Assembly (NCBI GenBank): GCA_006546595.1
Contig: VIAD01000004.1
Coordinates: 124,001 to 188,000 of the forward strand
Direction: 5' to 3'
Length of the DNA: 64,000 nucleotides
Origin: Moraxellaceae bacterium AER2_44_116
Lineage (GTDB): Bacteria; Pseudomonadota; Gammaproteobacteria; Pseudomonadales; Moraxellaceae
The notes below the pieces were generated by a model. It saw nothing but the letters and a program-made list of their open reading frames with translations, searched no databases and had not been told where the DNA came from. Below, piece after piece: positions 8,732-17,157 of this stretch. A program made the position numbers and the translations under genes. Numbering within the stretch: the stretch's first letter is position 1; each line of letters opens with the position of its first letter.

Positions 8732-8935
8732 ATAATAATGGCAAACCTGATGTTATTTAGCCATGTCATCTTTGTCTGTCTAGATTAACTTTTTAGTTCG
8801 GTTTTTTGTTTCACTACACCTCGTACTCAATTAACCGAGTTTGAGTTTTAGGTGGGAACTACAAATAATGATATTGCGTATTTTTGCGTTATAGCGAGTC
8901 GAAAATATCAACTTAAACTGGTCGAGTAGTTGGGT

Positions 8936-10144
8936 ATGCAAAATTTAATTTTTAAATCGGGTATTGCTGTCGGCCTAATTTTAGTGTTGTTAGGTATCAT
9001 CGTTTTTGTTTATTCGTCTTTTGTTTTTGGGTTGTTAATCCTTTGTGCTGGTCTTGGCATAATCTTAGGTGCATTTGGCTCGACAGCTCAATTTAATGCT
9101 CCGAGTCAAGGAATAGTTCTTACTGGGGTTGCAGCTATAACAATCGGTTTATTTTGGGTTACCCTTAATCAATTAAATAATCGCTATGTTCTCATAAAAA
9201 TAGTTGGTGACATAGTTGGGGCTCAAGTAGAGCTAGTGGGGGATCGAAGTTATTTAGGTGCTTTTGAGCCGCGAGACAAAAACTATAATTTTGTGGTTTT
9301 TGGAGTGGAAATTGAAAGGCCTTTCTTGAGTTTGTATATTACTACTCAGCCCGATAAAAAAGAGTTTATTTTTGAATGCATCACAAAGGACAAAATAAAA
9401 CCTTATCTTGCATCAGGAAAAACTATTGAGTGGAGATTTAATAAGACGACAGAAAAGATTGTTAATATTGAAAATAATCAGGTAATCGCAGAAAACAAAC
9501 CGTGTTCAAGTAGTTTTGTTGAGGCTTTTCCTCAGGACAAATCTTCGATTTCATCAGCGTTTGGATTAGGTTTATTTTCAACAGCATTCGCTGCTGAATC
9601 CAGCATGGACAATGACACAGCAATAATAAAGCTTATAGAACAACTTGAGTCTGATACCAGTTATGTACGGCGACTCGCACGATCACAACTTGCAGCCAAG
9701 GGGAGTGTCATAGTTGAGCCTTTGTTGGCTAAACTTTCAGTGAGACCAATAAGTTATAGTGCCCGTTTGGGGGTAGTGGTATCTCTCACAGAAATGTTAC
9801 GTGTAAATAAAAAGTATCGTACAGAAATTATCAAAAAAATAACGGAGAATGATTTAAGTCAGTTGGTGTCTGCATCTATCGACGATGATCGTACTATTCG
9901 GATTTATGCTTCTGAGTTTTTGTATGATCTTGGTGATCCTAGAATATTACCAATTGCACTTAATAAATTTTCGACTGCGTCAGATAATGGTAAATATAAC
10001 CTTCTTTTAGTTATCAAAGGTGCAATGCCTTTTGCATTAGGCAAACAAAAGTCTGAGGTTATAAAGCGAGTTTCTACTTTCAAATTGGATAGCACACCGA
10101 AAATTAATGGTCTTATCGACTCTATAGTTGAGTCTAAGCCGTAG
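8936..10144 (+). CDS. membrane protein with C-terminal HEAT-like repeats
   Basis: A 402-aa protein. Residues 5-80 contain about three membrane spans (GIAVGLILVLLGIIVFVY and two more). A globular domain of about 130 residues follows, then a second hydrophobic patch (SSAFGLGLFSTAFAAES) that reads like a signal-peptidase site, and finally helical repeats of HEAT type (DTSYVRRLARSQLAAKG; DDRTIRIYASEFLYDLGDP). I chose ATG 8936 over an in-frame TTG at 8930. No enzymatic motif is visible. It ends at a hairpin shared with the convergent gene downstream. The function is unknown. Confidence 0.75.
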   Translation: MQNLIFKSGIAVGLILVLLGIIVFVYSSFVFGLLILCAGLGIILGAFGSTAQFNAPSQGIVLTGVAAITIGLFWVTLNQLNNRYVLIKIVGDIVGAQVELVGDRSYLGAFEPRDKNYNFVVFGVEIERPFLSLYITTQPDKKEFIFECITKDKIKPYLASGKTIEWRFNKTTEKIVNIENNQVIAENKPCSSSFVEAFPQDKSSISSAFGLGLFSTAFAAESSMDNDTAIIKLIEQLESDTSYVRRLARSQLAAKGSVIVEPLLAKLSVRPISYSARLGVVVSLTEMLRVNKKYRTEIIKKITENDLSQLVSASIDDDRTIRIYASEFLYDLGDPRILPIALNKFSTASDNGKYNLLLVIKGAMPFALGKQKSEVIKRVSTFKLDSTPKINGLIDSIVESKP

Positions 10145-10212
10145 AAAAGATGTATGCCTAAGAGCGAAGCTTTAGTCTGTTCAATGCGATTGATGATTTC
10201 AACAGTGAAAGG

Positions 10213-10234
10213 TAGGCCGCCATATAGCGGCCTA
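10213..10234. terminator. bidirectional hairpin between convergent genes
   Basis: TAGGCCGC and GCGGCCTA pair perfectly over 8 bp around a CATATA loop. It lies in the 94-nt gap between the convergent genes ending at 10144 and 10239. The U-tract is weak on both sides, so termination strength is uncertain. Confidence 0.6.
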
Positions 10235-10238
10235 AAGT

Positions 10239-10478
10239 TCATTTGTCGGTAGCTTTAACGAGCATCTTCCAATACTCGTGTCCACCTATACCGTTGTTGT
10301 TACAATTTGAGCAGGGAGGAAATTTGTTGCATTCCCTGTTTATCACGTCTTCAAAACCGCAGGTTTGACACTTGTAGATACCAGGCGACTTAGGTTTTTC
10401 GCCAGGTTTGTGCAGAGTGTCGTATTGTTTTGGTTTATCACTCAACTTAACGTTATTTTTGTCGGTATAAAATGCCAT
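10239..10478 (-). CDS. small zinc-ribbon protein
   Basis: A 79-aa hydrophilic protein with CxxC in YKCQTCGFEDV, a further Cys, and CxxC in PPCSNCNN, which together can bind one zinc ion as a ribbon. The N-terminal 40 residues are charged and probably flexible. Short proteins of this layout are widespread and mostly uncharacterised. It lies convergent to the HEAT-repeat gene. The 270 nt upstream, between this gene and the secreted protein at 10749, show no further gene that I can support. Confidence 0.7.
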   Translation of the reverse strand: MAFYTDKNNVKLSDKPKQYDTLHKPGEKPKSPGIYKCQTCGFEDVINRECNKFPPCSNCNNNGIGGHEYWKMLVKATDK

Positions 10479-10748
10479 AACAATCCTCTACAAGTTCTTC
10501 ATGGTTTTTGGTGCGCCGAATTGAAATGGGGGGAGGTCACACAAATTCAACTGGTTTAATTGGAATTATTTTCCACTTTCTGATGCGATCACTTTTTCTA
10601 AAAAACTGCCGCAATTATTCGCTATATGGAAGCATCTCCGTATAAAGTTTTTCGTATCATGAGTTAGGCTATATAATATCCAACACTTCGGAAAGTAAAA
10701 CTAGACAATTACGAAGCGTTTAGGCTTGGGATATAGTGCCAAAAATCA

Positions 10749-11486
10749 TCATAAAGCCCATCCAACAGATATACTCAGCCAGCCTTCCCCTTCATGGGTC
10801 CATGTTTTATCGCCTATTCGGTCTTGACCATAAACAAGACCTATATTTACAGAGTCCCAGTTTTTTATAAGTAGGCCTACTGCTAAAGTTACCCCAGACT
10901 GATTATCTGTTTTTATGCTGCCATCATTTGCTTTTGTTATTACTGCAACCTGCGTTAGCCCTGCCGATATGAAAGGAGTAAAAGTTATATAGGTATCACT
11001 GATACCTCCGAAATTAGAGTCAAAGCCCACGCCTGCATAATAACCAATAGTGGCATCTCCACCTATAGACTCATCATCTAGATGATATTTAAAGGGGACA
11101 ATTAATGGGCCACTTACAAGACCACCAAAGCTTTGCTCCACACGGCTTTCAATAGGCACACCATTAGATGCACTACGTTCTAAAAAATACATATTGTCTA
11201 CAAGTACATCAGAGATTTTTTCGGTTTTGTAATTTGATGGAGTTCTATTTGTTGCATTTATAATTTCATTGTACGGATATACATTCAAAAATCGTATTGC
11301 GTATTTATCAGTATCACTATTAATCACAATGAATTTGGATTGAGAGCCGACATTAAGATTATATTGCGTTCCATCTAAGCCGACTTTTACAGCAGTCCTT
11401 ATTCGATATTTTGAATTTTTCGCCAATTCATCGGCACAAGAGTTACAGGCCAAGAATGCCAATAAAAGCCCTCCTAATATTCTCAT
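10749..11486 (-). CDS. secreted protein of unknown function, probably beta-rich
   Basis: A 245-aa protein with an N-terminal signal sequence (MRILGGLLLAFLACNSCADE) and a mature part rich in Gly, Thr, Ser and aromatic residues. The C-terminal half has alternating patterns suggestive of beta-strands, ending in WLSISVGWAL, which could be an outer-membrane barrel strand. I do not recognise a family. It lies between the tns operon and the zinc-ribbon gene, so it is probably cargo. The 256 nt between it and tniQ are AT-rich with no gene seen. Confidence 0.65.
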   Translation of the reverse strand: MRILGGLLLAFLACNSCADELAKNSKYRIRTAVKVGLDGTQYNLNVGSQSKFIVINSDTDKYAIRFLNVYPYNEIINATNRTPSNYKTEKISDVLVDNMYFLERSASNGVPIESRVEQSFGGLVSGPLIVPFKYHLDDESIGGDATIGYYAGVGFDSNFGGISDTYITFTPFISAGLTQVAVITKANDGSIKTDNQSGVTLAVGLLIKNWDSVNIGLVYGQDRIGDKTWTHEGEGWLSISVGWAL

Positions 11487-11742
11487 TTCAACATCCTTGA
11501 TTTATTTTTTTGACTGTCGCTGTCACATTAAATAACACAGAGCTTCTAGTCAAGTTTTTAAAAATAGGGCAAGCAAAAAATAATAAAATCTTTAATTTAT
11601 TGAGTTTTAGCATATTTTTTGAGGAGAGGTTGAATAGACGATTCGATCAAAAATGTTATGTGATAAGTTTTAGGCATCACTGATTAAAAAGAAAACTGCC
11701 TGTTTTCTAATCGGCTTTAGTTTGAAGCGAGTGTAGTAGTTG

Positions 11743-12897
11743 TCATAAATTCAATAGACGTAAAAATTCACTTATACGTTTGGAGCCATTTAAACCCAAT
11801 ACCTTGGCGACTTGCACTGTATTCACAGGTATGTAATGTCTATGGCAGTAAGCAATAGCTTCGCTAATCTCTTCTAGGCTAATGTGTTGGTTTGGAGAGT
11901 ATAACTTTGGGAAAATAGCCGATGCGAACCAATAAGGTGCCCGTGGCCAATCCCGAAAGAGCGTAGAGCTTTTCATATGCGCTTGTGTGCAGACATGCAG
12001 TAGGCGAGAGGGCCATTCATGTAGCAGCCAAATCGTTGTAGTCACGAGTTCATGGCGGGTAGAGATGTCCATTTGCTCTATGTAGCGAAATTGGGCAGGG
12101 ATATTATGGGCTGGGAGGTTAGCCATCTGACGGCTGATTTGCCAGAGTGGTTGACCCAACCGACTGGCTAGGCAACGAGCCAAATGATGCAAAACATCCA
12201 AATACAGATAATTATATTGAAATTCGCCTGTGAAATTACTCAAATAACCTAGATCAAACAGCCCTCCTAATACACTCATATCTTGCTGAACTCGCCAATC
12301 TGACCAAGCATCGCCATAGGCAGGTGCGCGGCTAAGGTCAAATTGACAGTGAAAGCATAGATTGAGAGTCAGTGGCGCGGGTTTGTTGCGGTCTCCTAGA
12401 TCATGGCGAAAGAACTGGATGACAGATTGACACTGTGGGCAACGATCCAGTAACAGGACACTATGCCGATGGCATACTGTATAGAATGCCAATCGCCAAC
12501 GTCGCCGAAAGTAAGGGTCTAAATCTTCCGCTAAGCATAAGGGGCAGTATCCTAACCAAGGTTGTTTGCGAGTACGATGATAAATACCTGCCGACATGAT
12601 CCAGCGATCATTGCCTCGACCTCGTATGCTCGAGCCTAAAGAATAGGCGAAGGTATTTAATGTGGTCTGCCGTACCTGATGTAAATCTTTACCAGAGCGT
12701 GCCGCTAATTGCCGTAAGAAAACTGGAGATGCTGAGCGATCAATATCACGATTCCAAATGGCCGTGTTGGGAAAAGCAATGCTGACTAAGGTATGAAGTT
12801 TAGTGTAATTGAGCCTAGCAATACGTGTGAGCCAAGATGACAGTAATTCATCCTCAGCGGGTGAAGGATGAATAGGCCATACCTTACCACTGAGCAT
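11743..12897 (-). CDS. tniQ: TniQ/TnsD-family target-selection protein
   Basis: A 384-aa TniQ-family protein. The N-terminus has the typical WPIHPSPAEDELLSSWLTR start. Zinc-finger ligands are present as C118/C121, C142/H145, C153/C156 and C181/C184. In Tn7-like elements this protein binds the chromosomal attachment site and recruits TnsC, so here it should specify the comM site (inference from the insertion). Its start overlaps the tnsC stop by one base (TAATG), indicating coupling. It is shorter than Tn7 TnsD (about 500 aa) but longer than a minimal TniQ. No tnsE-like gene is seen downstream. Confidence 0.92.
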   Translation of the reverse strand: MLSGKVWPIHPSPAEDELLSSWLTRIARLNYTKLHTLVSIAFPNTAIWNRDIDRSASPVFLRQLAARSGKDLHQVRQTTLNTFAYSLGSSIRGRGNDRWIMSAGIYHRTRKQPWLGYCPLCLAEDLDPYFRRRWRLAFYTVCHRHSVLLLDRCPQCQSVIQFFRHDLGDRNKPAPLTLNLCFHCQFDLSRAPAYGDAWSDWRVQQDMSVLGGLFDLGYLSNFTGEFQYNYLYLDVLHHLARCLASRLGQPLWQISRQMANLPAHNIPAQFRYIEQMDISTRHELVTTTIWLLHEWPSRLLHVCTQAHMKSSTLFRDWPRAPYWFASAIFPKLYSPNQHISLEEISEAIAYCHRHYIPVNTVQVAKVLGLNGSKRISEFLRLLNL

Positions 12898-13790
12898 TAG
12901 CCTGAGACTTCAATTTGACGACGGCGACGAGAGGGGGAAACCCAGCCCAATCGTCCTAATATCGCAGGTGTGATCCGTTCTTCTTTACTACGAATGGCTT
13001 CAATAGCCGCTCTTTTCACCAATTGGCAGGTCTCACCGATAAGTCCTTCACTCATGGACATGAGTTTGGCCGCCATTTCTTCATTTCCTAGACCAGATGG
13101 GCGAGACAGTGGAGTCATGGCTTCTAGACTGGAAAGTAGTCGATAGTAATCCATGTTCAGCGTCCAGCGAGGCAATAGTACGGGTTCAAAGCGATTGCCG
13201 ATTTGCTCATCCATTTGCATTAGGCGCAGGCTGTCACGGACACCCGCAGCGATAATGGGTCTGCCGACTTCGTTGGCTAGAAATTTAATGGCATTCAGTA
13301 CCTCTCGTTGTTTGGTCACACTGCCAGCGAGAGCGTTGCTCATCTTGTCAATAATCAGCAGTTGTAGATCAACTTGACGGAGTAATGCCACAACTTGTGC
13401 TTGCTTCTTCTGTACACGATCACTACTACGGTATGGGGCAAATAATCGATCAAGAATAGACTCGTAAAGACGGGCTTCACTCGGTACGGCTGGTGCTTCT
13501 AGATAAAGTACGGGTACGGAGACATGGCAAGCAGATGGATCGTCTTTGGGTGGGTGCAGGGCTGCAAATCGCTTTAAAATATGCGTTTTGCCATTGTTGG
13601 AGTCACCTACAAGCAACATACAAGGCATTCGAGTGCTAGCAGGATGTATGCTGAGATCCGTAAGTTTGGCTAATGTTTGACGTGCTAGGTCATAACCCAC
13701 CCATTTATCGACTTGAATACGATTGATTCGTTCTTCCAAGCTGAGTTGTAGCATTTCACGAGCGGGTGCAGCTAAATGAGTAGTATCCAT
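12897..13790 (-). CDS. tnsC: TnsC/TniB transposition regulator ATPase
   Basis: A 297-aa AAA+ ATPase that links target selection to the transposase. The N-terminal DKWVGYDLARQTLAKL block and Walker A GDSNNGKT (62-69) are characteristic of TniB. The Walker B strand reads LLIIDKMSNA: Asp148 is present, but the acidic residue normally following it is Lys149. The remainder (KFLANEVGRPIIAAGV, the sensor region) is normal. It overlaps both neighbours by one base (TAATG junctions) in the tnsA-B-C-tniQ operon. ATP binding is expected; hydrolysis may be impaired. Confidence 0.92.
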   Translation of the reverse strand: MDTTHLAAPAREMLQLSLEERINRIQVDKWVGYDLARQTLAKLTDLSIHPASTRMPCMLLVGDSNNGKTHILKRFAALHPPKDDPSACHVSVPVLYLEAPAVPSEARLYESILDRLFAPYRSSDRVQKKQAQVVALLRQVDLQLLIIDKMSNALAGSVTKQREVLNAIKFLANEVGRPIIAAGVRDSLRLMQMDEQIGNRFEPVLLPRWTLNMDYYRLLSSLEAMTPLSRPSGLGNEEMAAKLMSMSEGLIGETCQLVKRAAIEAIRSKEERITPAILGRLGWVSPSRRRRQIEVSG

Positions 13791-15721
13791 TACATCGTTC
13801 CGAAGTCTAGATCATCAAATGGCGTAATTGATGTGGCAGTAGATGGTTCAGGTGTTGGTCGTAGCGTTTTGGTGACGATAGGGTCGGTCACTACACCTTT
13901 TGAAGCGAGAACACCCGTTTGGGCAACAACAGAGCGTTGTTTGCCATCTCGTTGGCGTTGTTCCTGACGACGGACAGCCCGTGTTTTTTGTTTGGCTGCT
14001 TCAACACGCTCAATCATGCGTGTTCTGGTTTGAAAGATGGTGTCTTCATTGATGTCTTTGAGACCATCCTCACGGGCTTGGCGCATTGCCGCTCGCAATT
14101 CCCAAAGCGTGATGGCAGGGCGAGTCGCATCTCGATACGGAATGGGAAAATACTGTTCCAATTCAGGGTCATAGAAATAGATGAGGCTAATGTCGCGTGG
14201 ATCACGGCGAAAAGTAAACAGTCGCTTCTGTTTGCGTTGGTTGGGATCTACGGCATTGATCCAGTGACGTAAGACATCATGGTAATAATGAACGCCATCA
14301 AGCACTACGCCATAATCCTGAATTGTACGTTCGACAAAGGGCATAAAATCAAGTCGGAGTCTCAGTTCATCTAGCTCACGAGGAGGCATGCCGCGTCCCA
14401 TGCGTGTTGTAGAACCCAAAATGCCTTCTCGCCATTTTGCCAGTGGACTGGTATTCAATGCAGAGTGAAGACGTTGATGATAATCACCCACGATATGTTC
14501 CAATAACCAGCCTTCAAATTCGGATAATGAAAAGATGGCCTTGCCATCGGAGTCATAATCACCGCGCTCACGAGTATTACTGAACGTGGTGCCAGGGAGG
14601 GTGTGAATTTCTTCAGCAAAAGTTCCCAGTAGACTTTCAATATGACCACCATAATAAGCGCGACGCACAGGCCGCCATTCGATTGTGATGCCATGATTTT
14701 CGCAAGCACGTTCCAATACTTTCCCTCGAAACTCACGTGCGTTATCCATGTGCAGACGATCCATCTTTCCCCATACGGGTAACTCACCTGAAATATTATG
14801 CCGAGCCAACCATGCTTCTTTAGGTAGAATAATGTTGGCAATGGCTTGCCCTGCGGCAAGGGCTCCAGGCGGGTCAAATGAAATGTAAAAACCACCGATC
14901 ATTCGCGAATACACATCTATGGCCATCGTAATCCATGGACGGCCTATTGGCCGTCTATCCATGTCATCAACCAGTATGATATCGACGGGGGTATGGTCAA
15001 GTTGAACGACTGCCAATGGCCAGTCGGCGTTGGGAAAGCTGCCAAGGATAGGGGTGAAGGCAGCATCCGCGACTCTTCCTCCTTGCCGACGAGCCACTTT
15101 ATGCTCTAAAGAAAGCTGATCAATACGGTTTCGTATGGTGTTAGGGTGAGGCTTAGGAAGATTGCTGAGATGGCATAGTCGGTCAATTTCGCGACAGACA
15201 TGAGTAATCTTTTTTTGTTGCCGAGTGAGGTATTCTTGTTCGATAACGCGATCAATAAGTTGCTCAACTTCTGGCGTGAGACGTTTTCGGCCTTTATCTT
15301 GACGGTTTAGAGGCAGTAACGACGTTATCATGCCAGATGCTTCGTAAAGGTTTAACCAACGATATAGTGTACTCGTTGTTTTCTCTGTTTCTTTCGCACG
15401 CGCTATGACCATCGTGCGTGTTCGTTGTTCGTAACCTTCTAACAGGGGTCGAATGCAATTAAATCGCTCTTGAGCGATTAACCAGTCTTCATCAGTAATA
15501 CTAATTAAATCTTGAGTTTTAACTTGAGATGGCTGATCAATAACCGATTGCAATTCTTTAATTAATACGCGGTCTATTTTTTCTGTTTTAAGTTCTTTAA
15601 CCAACACCCATTCAAAGTCAGGCACGGCAATAACTGTATAGTCTCGTCCAGCGTGACGTACGAGACTTCCTTGCTTTATTTCGAGTCTTCGAGGGGATGC
15701 TTGGGTTACTGAGACAGCCAT
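13790..15721 (-). CDS. tnsB: TnsB/TniA DDE transposase
   Basis: A 643-aa retroviral-integrase-type transposase that binds the transposon ends and joins them to target DNA. The catalytic triad is Asp242 (VVQLDHTP), Asp326 (HMDNAREF) and Glu362 (GGHIESLL), with 35 residues between the last two. An N-terminal helix-turn-helix region (about 95-210) and a C-terminal Mu-type beta domain follow the family layout. I chose the ATG at 15721, which overlaps tnsA by 16 nt, instead of an upstream in-frame ATG at 15820 buried inside tnsA. No disruption is visible. Confidence 0.95.
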   Translation of the reverse strand: MAVSVTQASPRRLEIKQGSLVRHAGRDYTVIAVPDFEWVLVKELKTEKIDRVLIKELQSVIDQPSQVKTQDLISITDEDWLIAQERFNCIRPLLEGYEQRTRTMVIARAKETEKTTSTLYRWLNLYEASGMITSLLPLNRQDKGRKRLTPEVEQLIDRVIEQEYLTRQQKKITHVCREIDRLCHLSNLPKPHPNTIRNRIDQLSLEHKVARRQGGRVADAAFTPILGSFPNADWPLAVVQLDHTPVDIILVDDMDRRPIGRPWITMAIDVYSRMIGGFYISFDPPGALAAGQAIANIILPKEAWLARHNISGELPVWGKMDRLHMDNAREFRGKVLERACENHGITIEWRPVRRAYYGGHIESLLGTFAEEIHTLPGTTFSNTRERGDYDSDGKAIFSLSEFEGWLLEHIVGDYHQRLHSALNTSPLAKWREGILGSTTRMGRGMPPRELDELRLRLDFMPFVERTIQDYGVVLDGVHYYHDVLRHWINAVDPNQRKQKRLFTFRRDPRDISLIYFYDPELEQYFPIPYRDATRPAITLWELRAAMRQAREDGLKDINEDTIFQTRTRMIERVEAAKQKTRAVRRQEQRQRDGKQRSVVAQTGVLASKGVVTDPIVTKTLRPTPEPSTATSITPFDDLDFGTM

Positions 15722-16356
15722 ATCCGAGATCTCATTGTTAAAGGGATGTTCAAATCTGTGCCAATATAGCCTTGGGCAACACATTGCCAAAGCACATGCA
15801 GGACTTGTGCGCGTCGCCAAGGGTCTAGATAGATGGCAGTTAATAATGTATCGGGGTCTGTTTCCCGTAGCATTTCAAGCTTGTCGATCAAAACATGAAA
15901 GTGTGGGTCATCAATGGGTAGGTTGCGATAGCGTAGTAAAAAACGAGCATTACTTAGATAGGTCGTTCGTATTTCTTTTTCGGTCATTAGGTGGAATAGG
16001 TAGCCTTCGGCTTTGGCAAAACGAAAGGCTGCTTTGATCCGATGTTTATACCAGTGCCAGTTTTCTCGTAAATCTTCTCTATATTTTACTTCTACTAGCC
16101 ATTTGGGTGTGGGCTTGCCACTTTCACCTTGGAAGTGAACAAGGACATCAGGCGTGTAAGAACGCTCTTTGCCATCCAGAAAATACCATAACCTGACAGG
16201 CTGGACTTCATATTTGGTTACGGAGGGATTGAACTCCAGTATGGTGAGATAATCTCGTTCCAGACTGGACTCAAACTCGGGTGTTCCTTCGCTTTTGCTA
16301 CTAGCAAGACGACCCGTAATGTTGCGGTAGTTGTATTTTATAGCTCTGACAGGCAT
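15706..16356 (-). CDS. tnsA: TnsA endonuclease (TniC-type)
   Basis: A 216-aa TnsA that cleaves the 5' ends of the transposon, giving cut-and-paste movement together with TnsB. The nuclease core is visible as Glu33 (SSLERDY), Asp70 (YTPDVLV) and the EVKY block with Glu89/Lys91. A C-terminal domain of about 90 residues probably contacts TnsC. It is the first gene of the tns operon, and its start lies only about 130 nt from the transposon end, so its promoter must overlap the TnsB-binding repeats. This offers autoregulation by TnsB, as known for Tn7. Confidence 0.94.
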   Translation of the reverse strand: MPVRAIKYNYRNITGRLASSKSEGTPEFESSLERDYLTILEFNPSVTKYEVQPVRLWYFLDGKERSYTPDVLVHFQGESGKPTPKWLVEVKYREDLRENWHWYKHRIKAAFRFAKAEGYLFHLMTEKEIRTTYLSNARFLLRYRNLPIDDPHFHVLIDKLEMLRETDPDTLLTAIYLDPWRRAQVLHVLWQCVAQGYIGTDLNIPLTMRSRIWLSQ

Positions 16357-16364
16357 ATCTAATC

Positions 16365-16488
16365 AGTCCTAGATAACGATGTATAATCCTAAAGCAGTCT
16401 CAATAAGCGATGTAAGCAGTCTAACTGTTGTTGTGAGAAAGTGCTGCTTTCAAGTGCATATAGTCTAAAATAGCAATGGAATTGTCAG
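16365..16488. repeat. transposon right end with TnsB-box-like repeats
   Basis: Three related 19-mers lie here: 16365-16383 (AGTCCTAGATAACGATGTA), 16396-16414 (AGTCTCAATAAGCGATGTA) and 16462-16480 (AGTCTAAAATAGCAATGGA), plus a weaker one at 16418. Pairwise they share 12-14 of 19 positions. The AGTCT-A core resembles the AAGTCTTAAAC core of Tn7 TnsB sites. The element end falls near 16485-16488, just before GGCGGT, where homology to comM resumes. The target duplication cannot be checked without the left end. Confidence 0.75.
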
Positions 16489-17144
16489 GCGGTTCTAATC
16501 CTCGACCCGGCGAAATTACCTTAGCGCATCATGGCGTGTTATTTCTCGATGAGTTGCCTGAATTTGACCGTAAAGTCTTAGAGGTGTTGCGTGAGCCTTT
16601 GGAGTCTGGCCAAGTGGTGATTTCTCGTGCCGCTAAACAAATGACCTTTCCTGCGGGTTTTCAACTGATTGCCGCGATGAATCCGTGCCCCTGTGGTTTT
16701 TTAGGGGATGGTACGCCGCGCTGCCGATGTACGCCTGACCAAGTTCAGCGTTATCGGGGTAAATTATCAGGGCCATTATTAGACCGTATAGACTTGCATA
16801 TTGATGTGCCGTCTTTGCCTGCATCGGCATTACGTAATACAGAGGTGAGTGAAAGCTCTGCCATTGTTCGGGAGCGTGTGTTAATGGCACGCGCCAAACA
16901 ACAGGCTCGTCAACAGCTGACTAATAAAGCACTCAGCCCTAGCTTATTAGACAAATATTGTATTTTAGGCGAAAAAGAATCCAAGTTACTCGATCAAGCG
17001 ATGCAGCGTTTACGGTTGTCAGCGCGGGCCTATCATCGGATTTTACGCGTCGCTCGAACGATTGCCGATTTAGCGGATAGTGATGCGATTTTGATTCCGC
17101 ATATTACGGAGGCCATTGGTTATCGGTTATTGGATAGGCAATAA
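16489..17144 (+). pseudogene. comM: comM (YifB-family Mg-chelatase-like ATPase), 3' fragment interrupted by transposon
   Basis: This encodes the C-terminal part of ComM, a hexameric helicase promoting branch migration during natural transformation. It begins at GGSNPRPGEITLAHHG and contains the Walker B strand LFLDELPEF and the complete C-terminal domain ending in LLDRQ. The N-terminal domain and Walker A motif are missing because the transposon is inserted just upstream. An ATG at 16476 inside the transposon end is in frame and could start a 222-aa truncated product, but no ribosome binding site precedes it. ComM function should be lost. Confidence 0.9.
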
Positions 17145-17157
17145 CTCACAAGTAATT

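Larger units (their letters stand above)
1..16488. mobile_element. Tn7-like transposon (TnsABC-TniQ), right part, inserted in comM
   Basis: The element consists of a minus-strand core tnsA-tnsB-tnsC-tniQ at 11743-16356, cargo from the window edge to about 11.5 kb, and a right end of repeated TnsB-box-like sequences lying directly against a 5'-truncated comM. TnsA shows its endonuclease residues and TnsB a complete DDE triad, so cut-and-paste transposition is expected. Gene order and the comM target match the Tn6022/AbaR (tniCABD) branch of Tn7-like elements (family knowledge). The left end, its target duplication and the comM 5' half are not in the window, so the left boundary given is only the window edge. 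The cargo is visibly more AT-rich than the flanking chromosome. Confidence 0.85.

Noticed and set aside
9904..10242. A 112-codon minus-strand open frame
   Set aside because: It overlaps the 3' end of the HEAT-repeat gene and the terminator hairpin; no domain and no ribosome binding site.
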